Assembly: GCA_023423655.1 (NCBI GenBank)
Contig: JAFAFE010000004.1
Location: forward strand, 1-64,000
Reading direction: 5' to 3'
DNA: 64,000 nt
Source of the DNA: Pseudomonadota bacterium
Lineage (GTDB): Bacteria > Pseudomonadota > Alphaproteobacteria > Sphingomonadales > Sphingomonadaceae
Shown: piece by piece, positions 36,289 to 46,088 of the stretch
How positions within the stretch are numbered: position 1 is the stretch's first letter
Layout: each line of letters starts with the position of its first letter
The notes under the pieces: generated by a model
Told to the model about the DNA's origin: nothing
Databases searched by the model: none
What the model saw: only the letters and a program-made list of their open reading frames with translations
Position numbers and translations under genes: made by a program

Positions 36289-37536
36289 ATGATCCGCGAG
36301 ATAAATTTTGACGGCATTATCGGCCCCAGCCATAATTATGCAGGACTTTCCCCCGGCAATATTGCGAGCGCCACCAATAAGGGCGCGGTGTCGCAGCCGC
36401 GCGCGGCGGCCTTGCAAGGCATCGCCAAGATGCGCGCCAATATGGATTTGGGGCTGGTGCAGGGTTTTTTCCTGCCGTTGGATCGGCCCAATCAGGCATG
36501 GTTGCAATCGCTCGGCACCGACCTTGCCCACGCCGAACCGCATATCCGCGCCGCCGCTTTTTCGGCGTCGTCGATGTGGGCGGCCAATGCGGCCACCGTT
36601 AGCCCGGCAGCGGATACCAAGGATGGCACATGTCACCTGAGCGTCGCTAATCTCGTCACCATGCCGCACCGCAGCCATGAATGGCGCGGAACCTTGGCGC
36701 AATTGCAGCTCGCCTTTGCCGATCCCGCCTTCACGGTCCATGCGCCGGTCCCGCCACCGTTCGGCGATGAAGGCGCGGCTAACCATATGCGATTGACCAG
36801 CGCGCATGGCGCGGCGGGGGTCGAAATTTTCGTCTATGGGATCAGCGGCGGAGCCTTCCCCGCGCGCCAGCATATCGAAGCGTCGAAAGCGATAGCGCGC
36901 CTGCATGGCCTGACGCCCGACAAGACCTTGTTCCTCCAGCAATCAAGCCGCGCAATTGCGGCGGGCGCTTTCCATAATGATGTGGTGGCGGTCGCGAACG
37001 AAAATGTCCTCTTCATCCATGAAGCCGCGTTCGAGGACCGCGAGGGCAGCTATGCCGCGATCCGCGTCGCTTTCCCTGAGGTCGAAATAGTCGAAGTGCC
37101 CGAAAGCGCGGTCAGCCTTGAAGATGCCATCAAAAGCTATTTGTTCAACGCACAGCTTGTGACCTTACCGGACGGCAGCATGGCACTCATTGTCCCCACC
37201 GAAGCGCGCGATACCGCATCGGTACGGGCATGGCTTGAAGCGCATCAGGCGGGCAATGGTCCGATCCGCACCGTCATCCCGGTCGATGTGCGGCAATCCA
37301 TGGCCAATGGCGGCGGCCCCGCCTGTTTGCGGCTGCGCGTCGTGTGCGATCCCGCGCACGTCGATCCGCGCTTTATCGCAACGCCCGAAAGGCTTTGCCG
37401 CATCGAGCAAGTCATCGCGCAGCATTGGCCCGAAACCATCGCGCCCGACGCCTTGGCAGACCCCGCTTTTGTGCAAAAAGTGCAGCAAGCACGGCTGGCG
37501 CTCCTCGAAGCGACCGATCTTGTCAGTTTCGCATAG
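36289..37536 (+). CDS. astB: N-succinylarginine dihydrolase
   Basis: 415 residues. It starts MIREINFDGIIGPSHNYAGL, the family opening. The catalytic residues are visible as His in FHNDVVAVANENVLF and Cys in NGGGPACLRLRVV. It converts succinylarginine to succinylornithine, CO2 and two ammonia. The ATG lies five bases after the astA stop. The next pathway genes (astC, astD, astE) do not follow; the operon ends here. Confidence 0.95.
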   Translation: MIREINFDGIIGPSHNYAGLSPGNIASATNKGAVSQPRAAALQGIAKMRANMDLGLVQGFFLPLDRPNQAWLQSLGTDLAHAEPHIRAAAFSASSMWAANAATVSPAADTKDGTCHLSVANLVTMPHRSHEWRGTLAQLQLAFADPAFTVHAPVPPPFGDEGAANHMRLTSAHGAAGVEIFVYGISGGAFPARQHIEASKAIARLHGLTPDKTLFLQQSSRAIAAGAFHNDVVAVANENVLFIHEAAFEDREGSYAAIRVAFPEVEIVEVPESAVSLEDAIKSYLFNAQLVTLPDGSMALIVPTEARDTASVRAWLEAHQAGNGPIRTVIPVDVRQSMANGGGPACLRLRVVCDPAHVDPRFIATPERLCRIEQVIAQHWPETIAPDALADPAFVQKVQQARLALLEATDLVSFA

Positions 37537-37626
37537 TTACCAAAGTGTAAATTTTATTTACACTTAGCGGGCGCCAGCGCGTCGCGACTCGTGGAACCCG
37601 CTTATTGGCACGGCGTTTGCTTATCC

Positions 37627-37875
37627 ATGCGCATGGTGAAAAAAATCGGTCGGCTGTTCATTATCAAAACCCGGTGGGAAGCGTGCTTCATCATTTATGC
37701 GCTGGCGCTTGGCTGCCTCGAACGGGGGAGCCATTATCTCACCCGCTTTCCAGGCTATGGCGGCTGGCTGTTGATGGCGGCCTGCACCGGCTCGGTTTTT
37801 CTGGCGGGCGCGAAGATTTTCGATTGCCTGCGTTACGAGCAGGAAAAGGCCGCCGCCCTTACGGAACCCGACTGA
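37627..37875 (+). CDS. Small two-helix membrane protein
   Basis: About 82 residues with an N-terminal basic stretch (MVKKIGRLFIIKTRWEA), a first hydrophobic helix (FIIYALALGCLE), an HYLTRFPGYGG loop, a second helix (WLLMAACTGSVFLAGA) and a cytoplasmic tail DCLRYEQEKAAALTEPD. It is a conserved hypothetical type seen upstream of phaC in relatives, from memory. The start could be the ATG at 37627 or 37633. Its function is unknown. Confidence 0.7.
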   Translation: MRMVKKIGRLFIIKTRWEACFIIYALALGCLERGSHYLTRFPGYGGWLLMAACTGSVFLAGAKIFDCLRYEQEKAAALTEPD

Positions 37876-37964
37876 ATCCGGGGGTGCATTGACAAGTCCC
37901 CCTGCCCCCCGCACAATTTGCCCTTGCGAGATTAGAAAATAATCCGCCGTGAGGAGAGAAGTTT

Positions 37965-39677
37965 ATGGCAAAATCGGGCAAGGGCACCGGGGGTAAAATC
38001 AACACATCCAAATTGAAGCTGGAGGGGGAACCCGAAGGCGGTGGCCTTAATCCGATGATTGGTCTGGCGCGCGAAGATCTGGTCGGCGCGGTGTCCATGC
38101 TGTTAAAACAGACAGCAGGAAAGCCAGATAAATTATTGAAACATTGGCAATCTATGGGCGACGATGTCATCAAGATTGTCTCGAACAAAAGCGATCTTGC
38201 CCCTGACCCGCGCGACCGGCGCTTCGGCGATCCGGCCTGGCAAGCCAATCCTTTCTATAAAGCGGGCGTCCAATATTATCTCGCGGCGCAGAAAAATATG
38301 GTCGCTTGGCTCGACGATCTTGAACTGGACGAGTTGGAACGCGCGCGCGCCAATTTTATCACCGGCATGATTGTCGATGCGGTGAGTCCCACCAATACGC
38401 TTGCGGGCAACCCGTCCGCGCTTAAAAAAGCGATGGATACCGGCGGCGTGTCGCTGCTCAAGGGCCTCAAAAACGCCTATAATGATATGGTCCATAATGA
38501 CGGGCTTGTCAGTCAGGTCGACAGCCGCCCGTTCAAGGTCGGCGAAAATCTGGCGACTTCCGAAGGCGCGGTGGTGTTCCGCAACGAGATGATGGAGCTT
38601 ATCCAATATCAGCCACTCACCGACGAAGTATGCGAAATCCCGCTGCTCACCGTGCCGCCCCAGATCAACAAGGCCTATATTAACGACCTGTCGCCGGACA
38701 AGTCGATGGTGCGCTACCAGTTGATGAACGGCATCCAGCCCTTCGTCATCAGTTGGCGCAACCCGAGTGTCGAGCATCGCGATTGGGGCATGGCCGAATA
38801 TATCGACAGCATCCTGGAAGCGATTGACGCGGTGTGCGCGATCACCGGCTCCAAGACGGTCAATATTGCGGGGGCCTGTTCGGGCGGGATTACGCTTGCG
38901 ACCTTATTGTCCAAAATGGCGGCATCGGGCGACAAGCGCGCGGGCGCTGTCACCTTCATGGTGTGCGTCCTCTACCCCGACAAAACCGACAGTGATGTGG
39001 GGGCTTTGGTGTCCGACCACGGCATTGCACTTGCCCGCAAACGTTCACGCGAAAAAGGGATATTGGAGGGCGCATCCTTGTCGCGCGCCTTTGCCTGGCT
39101 CCGCCCCAATGATTTGGTGTGGAATTATGTGGTCAATAATTATCTCCACGGCGAAGACCCGCCCGCTTTCGATATTCTCTATTGGAATAATGACGCGACC
39201 AACCTCACCGCCCAACTGCACAGCGATTATCTGTCGGTCTATGAAACCCAGCCTTTCGCCAATCCCGGCACGACCGAGCTAGCCGGCCATATCGTTGATT
39301 TGCGCAAAGTGGATAATGACCTGTTCATCCTCGCGGGGGTAACCGACCATATTACGCCGTGGAAGGCTTGCTATCGTTCGACGCAATTATTCGGTTCGGA
39401 CAATATCGAATTCATCCTGTCACAATCGGGCCATATTCAGGCGATCCTCAACCCGCCGGGGAATCCCAAGGCGAAATATTACCGGTCGGGGCGCAAGCCT
39501 CCGGAAACGACCGACCAATGGCTGGGTGAGGCAACGGAATATCCGGGCAGTTGGTGGCCTTATTGGATGGAGTGGCTCAAGAAACGGTCGGGCGCGGAGA
39601 AAAAAGCGCCTAAAACCGTAGGGGCCAAAGCCTATCCGCCGCTTGATGCCGCGCCCGGAACCTATGTTTTCGATTGA
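37965..39677 (+). CDS. phaC: Polyhydroxyalkanoate synthase, class I
   Basis: 570 residues. The lipase-like box with catalytic cysteine is AGACSGGITLATL. The N-terminal region has the class I NPLLTVPPQINKAYI-like segment (here IPLLTVPPQINKAYINDL), and the catalytic Asp and His are in the C-terminal part (AGVTDHITPW, SQSGHIQAILNPPG). It polymerises 3-hydroxyacyl-CoA into storage polyester at the granule surface. A GAGGAGAG site precedes the start. The next gene encodes a matching depolymerase. Confidence 0.96.
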   Translation: MAKSGKGTGGKINTSKLKLEGEPEGGGLNPMIGLAREDLVGAVSMLLKQTAGKPDKLLKHWQSMGDDVIKIVSNKSDLAPDPRDRRFGDPAWQANPFYKAGVQYYLAAQKNMVAWLDDLELDELERARANFITGMIVDAVSPTNTLAGNPSALKKAMDTGGVSLLKGLKNAYNDMVHNDGLVSQVDSRPFKVGENLATSEGAVVFRNEMMELIQYQPLTDEVCEIPLLTVPPQINKAYINDLSPDKSMVRYQLMNGIQPFVISWRNPSVEHRDWGMAEYIDSILEAIDAVCAITGSKTVNIAGACSGGITLATLLSKMAASGDKRAGAVTFMVCVLYPDKTDSDVGALVSDHGIALARKRSREKGILEGASLSRAFAWLRPNDLVWNYVVNNYLHGEDPPAFDILYWNNDATNLTAQLHSDYLSVYETQPFANPGTTELAGHIVDLRKVDNDLFILAGVTDHITPWKACYRSTQLFGSDNIEFILSQSGHIQAILNPPGNPKAKYYRSGRKPPETTDQWLGEATEYPGSWWPYWMEWLKKRSGAEKKAPKTVGAKAYPPLDAAPGTYVFD

Positions 39678-39703
39678 GGAGAGGCGCGCAAATACCGCTT
39701 GAA

Positions 39704-39719
39704 CCCGCAGCTTTGCGGG
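39704..39719 (+). other. Intercistronic hairpin between phaC and phaZ
   Basis: CCCGCA-GCTT-TGCGGG forms a compact 6-bp hairpin in the 76-base gap, not followed by a T run. It is unlikely to be a strong terminator but could attenuate or stabilise the transcript between synthase and depolymerase. Confidence 0.45.
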
Positions 39720-39753
39720 CGCATGGCGGCCACTTATTAACGGGGAGCAATCC

Positions 39754-40620
39754 ATGACGACCGACATATTTCACCGGATCGAAGGTGCCGAAATTTCAAT
39801 GGAGACCATTGACGGGCGCACCATAAGGGTCGCCCGCTGGAAGGCGCGCCGTCCTGTGAAGGACCATATCCCCTTGCTGTTTTTCAACGGCATCGGGGCG
39901 AATATCGAACTGGTTGCGCCCTTTGCCAAACATCTCGACACGCGCGATTTTGTGATGTTCGATATGCCCGGAACCGGCGGCTCGCCCGATCCGGTGGTGC
40001 CGTATAACAGCTTCACCATGACCAAGCTCGCGCGCGGATTGTTGAAGAAATTCGACTATCATCATGTCGATGTGATGGGCGTAAGCTGGGGCGGCGCGAT
40101 GGCGCAGCATTTTGCGATGCAATATCCCAAATGCACGCGGAGGCTTGTGCTGGCCGCCACTTCGCCGGGCATGGTGATGGTGCCGGGCAAGCTTTCCGCG
40201 CTCAGCAAAATGGCCAATCCGCGTCGCTATATCGACCCCGATTTCATGGCCAAGAATTTCTCGACCCTCTATGGCGGAAGCACCAAGGGTGCGGCAGGCC
40301 ATATGGGACGGATCAAACCGCCCTCGCCAATCGGTTATTTCTACCAGTTGCTCGCGCTGGCCGGATGGACCAGCGCGCCGTTCGCGCCCTTCCTGCTCAA
40401 AGCCAAAACGCTGATCCTGATGGGCGAGAAGGATAATATTGTGCCGGTAGCCAACGGCAAATTGCTGCGCGCGCTGATCCCCGATAGCGAGTTGGCGGTC
40501 ATCAAAAATGGCGGACATCTCTTCCTTGTCAGCCAAGCCGAAGAGACGTTGAAGCTGGTCAATGCCTTCCTCGACGCGCCGGACACAACAAAAGCGGCAA
40601 AAGCGGTAAAAGCGGCCTAA
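39754..40620 (+). CDS. phaZ: Intracellular polyhydroxyalkanoate depolymerase, PhaZ type
   Basis: 288 residues of an alpha/beta hydrolase resembling the Pseudomonas intracellular PHA depolymerase. It shares LLFFNGIGANIELVAPF, FDMPGTGGSPDPVVPY, the nucleophile motif GVSWGGAMAQ, LAATSPGMVMVPGK and ANPRRYIDPDF. The catalytic Asp region is MGEKDNIVP and the His region GGHLFLV. It should mobilise the polymer made by PhaC. The C-terminus ends in a Lys/Ala-rich tail (TKAAKAVKAA), like phasin-type granule tails, possibly helping granule binding. GGGGAGC precedes the ATG. Confidence 0.9.
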   Translation: MTTDIFHRIEGAEISMETIDGRTIRVARWKARRPVKDHIPLLFFNGIGANIELVAPFAKHLDTRDFVMFDMPGTGGSPDPVVPYNSFTMTKLARGLLKKFDYHHVDVMGVSWGGAMAQHFAMQYPKCTRRLVLAATSPGMVMVPGKLSALSKMANPRRYIDPDFMAKNFSTLYGGSTKGAAGHMGRIKPPSPIGYFYQLLALAGWTSAPFAPFLLKAKTLILMGEKDNIVPVANGKLLRALIPDSELAVIKNGGHLFLVSQAEETLKLVNAFLDAPDTTKAAKAVKAA

Positions 40621-41120
40621 ACCGCCGGTATTTCGACAATCAAGGGTGGGTGCTGCCAAGCGGTGAGCGCCCGCACAAGGTCTGTACCTGTCAGGCTTGC
40701 GGTCGCGCTGTTGCGCAGCGGATGCACCTGCACCAGCGCAGCCTCCGCAAGCGATTGGTCGAGAACCACGCGCACAACACCGTCCGCATCGTTAAACGCG
40801 GCCAGCGGCGACACCGACCCCGGCGTGATACCGAGCAAGCGCTCCATATCCTCGCCCTTGCCGAAACTCACCCGTTTCGCGCCGATGACCGCAGGCAATG
40901 CCTTCAAATCGACGCGCTTGTCATGCGGCACCGTCACCAGCCAATATTGTCCGCCCGCATCTTTCAAAAACAGGTTTTTGGTGTGCGCGCCGGGAATTTG
41001 GCGATGGATTTCCGCGCTTTCCGCAACGGTGAATACCGGACGATGTTCGACAACATCATAAGCGATGCCGAGCGTTTCTAGGGCGGTGTATAAACTGGCT
41101 TCTTGGCGGTGTTTGCTCAT
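40617..41120 (-). CDS. Prolyl-tRNA deacylase (YbaK/ProX editing family)
   Basis: 167 residues of the INS/YbaK fold. The start is LYTALETLGIAYDVVEHRPVF, the central KNLFLKDAGGQYWLVTV carries the catalytic Lys, and the C-terminal half has GSVSPLAAFNDADGVVRVVLD. These enzymes hydrolyse mischarged Ala-tRNA(Pro) or Cys-tRNA(Pro); this member looks more like ProXp-ala (PrdX) than YbaK. It converges with phaZ, their ends overlapping by four bases, and follows sdaA on the minus strand. Confidence 0.9.
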   Translation of the reverse strand: MSKHRQEASLYTALETLGIAYDVVEHRPVFTVAESAEIHRQIPGAHTKNLFLKDAGGQYWLVTVPHDKRVDLKALPAVIGAKRVSFGKGEDMERLLGITPGSVSPLAAFNDADGVVRVVLDQSLAEAALVQVHPLRNSATASLTGTDLVRALTAWQHPPLIVEIPAV

Positions 41121-41130
41121 ACGCGCGCGT

Positions 41131-42516
41131 TTAACATTCGACCACGCTCACCGCCAGACCGCCCTTTGAAGTTTCCTTATATTTGCTGCGCATATCGCGG
41201 CCGGTTTGCAGCATGGTGGCGATGACTTTGTCGAGGCTCACCATATGTTCGCCATCGCCCATCATCGCGATGCGGCTTGCGTCAATCGCCTTGATCGCGC
41301 CCATCGCGTTGCGCTCGATGCAAGGGATCTGGACCAGCCCGCCAATCGGGTCACAGGTTAGCCCCAGATTATGCTCCATGCCGATTTCGGCGGCATTTTC
41401 GATCTGCGCATTGGTGCCGCCGAGCACGGCGGTCAGCCCTGCGGCGGCCATCGAGCAGGCGACACCCACTTCGCCCTGACAGCCGACCTCTGCCCCTGAA
41501 ATCGACCCGTTGCGCTTGTAGAGCGCGCCGATAGCGCCTGCGGTCAAAAGGAAGGTGCGGATGCCCGCCTTGTCGCCGCGATAGCAGCGTTGATAATAAC
41601 GGATAACCGCCGGAATAATTCCCGCAGCGCCATTGGTCGGCGCGGTCACGACGCGGCCGCCAGCGGCATTTTCCTCATTCACCGCCATCGCCCACAGGTT
41701 GATCCAGTCCATCGCGGCGAGCGGTTCGGCCAGCGCCTGATCCTGTTTGGCGCGTATGTCTGCGGCAATTTGCGGCGCGCGACGTTTGACGTTGAGTCCG
41801 CCGGGAAGGACGGTGCCATCGCCATGCGTGCAGCCGGCATCAATGCTCCCCGCCATCGCGTCGGCAACGAGGTCAAGCTTTTGCTCCACCTCTTCCAGAG
41901 AGTGATGCGTCAATTCATTGGCGAGCATGAGTTCGGCAAAGCTCATCTGCGCATCCGCCCCCATTGCGAGCAATTCCGCGCCGGAGGTGAAGGCATAAGG
42001 GAGGCTGTCATCCGGATCATCGTCGCGCGCATTGCGGCCGGTTTCCTCTTCATCGAGGACAAAACCGCCGCCGATGGAATAATAAAAGCGGCGGCCTAGC
42101 GAGGCCCCGCTTTCGTCAAACGCATCAAAAGCCATCGCATTGCTGTGATAGGGTTGCCGTTCGCGCTGGTGGAAACGGATATCCTCTTCCGGTTGGAACG
42201 CGACAAACTGCTTGTCGATCAACGCCAAGCGGCCGGTATCATTGGCCTGCCGCCAATGCGACATGATGCGCGCGGCATTGGTCTGGTCGGGTATCTCGCC
42301 CGCAAGCCCTGCAACAATCGCGGTATCGGAAGCGTGGCCCTTACCGGTCAGCGCCAGCGAGCCGTAAAGATCGACCGTCACACGGGCGGCCTTATCGAGC
42401 AGCCCTCGCGCTTCCAGCCATTCGCCATAGCGCCGCGCGGCGACCATCGGCCCCACCGTATGCGAACTGGACGGACCGACGCCGATTTTGAACAATTCGA
42501 ATACGCTGATTGTCAT
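41131..42516 (-). CDS. sdaA: L-serine ammonia-lyase, iron-sulfur type
   Basis: 461 residues, a single-chain enzyme with the beta and alpha domains joined. Motifs are IGVGPSSSHTVGPM at the N-terminus, AGIIPAVIRYYQR, SISGAEVGCQGEVGVACSMAA and the Fe-S cysteine motif LTCDPIGGLVQIPCIERN. It deaminates serine to pyruvate and ammonia through a 4Fe-4S cluster. The C-terminus ends VSVVEC, with the terminal Cys of the family. It runs in the same direction as the YbaK-type gene, 10 bases upstream of it. Confidence 0.96.
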   Translation of the reverse strand: MTISVFELFKIGVGPSSSHTVGPMVAARRYGEWLEARGLLDKAARVTVDLYGSLALTGKGHASDTAIVAGLAGEIPDQTNAARIMSHWRQANDTGRLALIDKQFVAFQPEEDIRFHQRERQPYHSNAMAFDAFDESGASLGRRFYYSIGGGFVLDEEETGRNARDDDPDDSLPYAFTSGAELLAMGADAQMSFAELMLANELTHHSLEEVEQKLDLVADAMAGSIDAGCTHGDGTVLPGGLNVKRRAPQIAADIRAKQDQALAEPLAAMDWINLWAMAVNEENAAGGRVVTAPTNGAAGIIPAVIRYYQRCYRGDKAGIRTFLLTAGAIGALYKRNGSISGAEVGCQGEVGVACSMAAAGLTAVLGGTNAQIENAAEIGMEHNLGLTCDPIGGLVQIPCIERNAMGAIKAIDASRIAMMGDGEHMVSLDKVIATMLQTGRDMRSKYKETSKGGLAVSVVEC

Positions 42517-42697
42517 GGCCTTGCGCCTGCTCCCTATAGCCCGTCATATCTGGGGTCATCTTATTTGGTTTCAATAGCAACCACCAAGCCGCGCGCCAAG
42601 GGGGGGCGCCGTAAAGCACAAGATTCCGTAACGATTTTTGTTGGGTTAGACCACGACTGCCCGCAGGCAATTTTCTTTATCGATGGTCTGGAAAAAA

Positions 42698-42774
42698 TGG
42701 CGCGCCCGGAACGATTCGAACGTCCGACCCTCAGATTCGTAGTCTGATGCTCTATCCAGCTGAGCTACGGGCGC
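42698..42774 (-). tRNA. tRNA-Arg(ACG)
   Basis: On the minus strand there is a complete cloverleaf: acceptor GCGCCCG / CGGGCGC, D arm GCTCAGCTGGATAGAGC, anticodon loop CTACGAA (anticodon ACG, read as ICG after deamination) between TCAGA and TCTGA, T arm with GTTCGAATC, and encoded CCA. It decodes CGU/CGC/CGA, the major arginine codons here. Confidence 0.96.
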
Positions 42775-42834
42775 GCATTGGAGGTGGCCGAATAGGCGCG
42801 GGCGCAGATTCTGGCAACCCCCAATTTTGCTTTT

Positions 42835-45516
<2,682 letters not shown>

Positions 45517-45565
45517 GAAACTTCCCTGTCCTTGGATATACTGCCTTGGAAATTATGTTCTTGGC

Positions 45566-46036
45566 TTATTCTGGTTGAAACGGGCGGTTGGTATAGTTGC
45601 ACCACGCTTCATGGATGCGGCGGCCCATCTTGCCCGGTATCGTAACCGGTGGCAGGTCGCCGGTAAATTCTACATTGGTCAACCGCGAGAAAAAGACTTT
45701 TTCCGTGCCGATCGCCTTGATGCTGTTCCAGGCGAAATAAAGCGTCGGATGGAACAGGCGGGCCAGCCATACCGGCCTAAGAAAAAGGCCGGTGCGGTCA
45801 ATGTAAAAATTCATGCAGCCTTTATAGCTGGCATTTTTGAACATGCCCGACCCCATGAAAATCGTCTGAAAACGATAGGCTTTTGCATCATCGGGGATAC
45901 GCACATCGGATGTCTGGCGGTCGGCAAAGCGCCGCCAGCCCAGCCGCGAGATACCGAAGCTGATGGCAATGCCGAGCAGCACAAAGGCAGGAAAGACGAC
46001 CAATAGGGGCCATATCTGTCCTGACGGGTTGCCCAT
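45566..46036 (-). CDS. Membrane-anchored protein of unknown function
   Basis: 156 residues. One N-terminal membrane helix (PLLVVFPAFVLLGIAISFGI, about 10-29) is followed by a soluble domain with many aromatic residues (GSGMFKNASYKGCMNFYIDRTGLF and others), probably PH-like beta sandwich, located in the cytoplasm. No family is recognised with confidence. It lies between glyS and ppdK in the same direction, 52 bases downstream of glyS and 49 upstream of ppdK. Confidence 0.75.
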   Translation of the reverse strand: MGNPSGQIWPLLVVFPAFVLLGIAISFGISRLGWRRFADRQTSDVRIPDDAKAYRFQTIFMGSGMFKNASYKGCMNFYIDRTGLFLRPVWLARLFHPTLYFAWNSIKAIGTEKVFFSRLTNVEFTGDLPPVTIPGKMGRRIHEAWCNYTNRPFQPE

Positions 46037-46088
46037 TATCCTGCCCTGCTTTGTGTCATGATGTGCCGTTCCCTAGCGCTTTTGCCGC

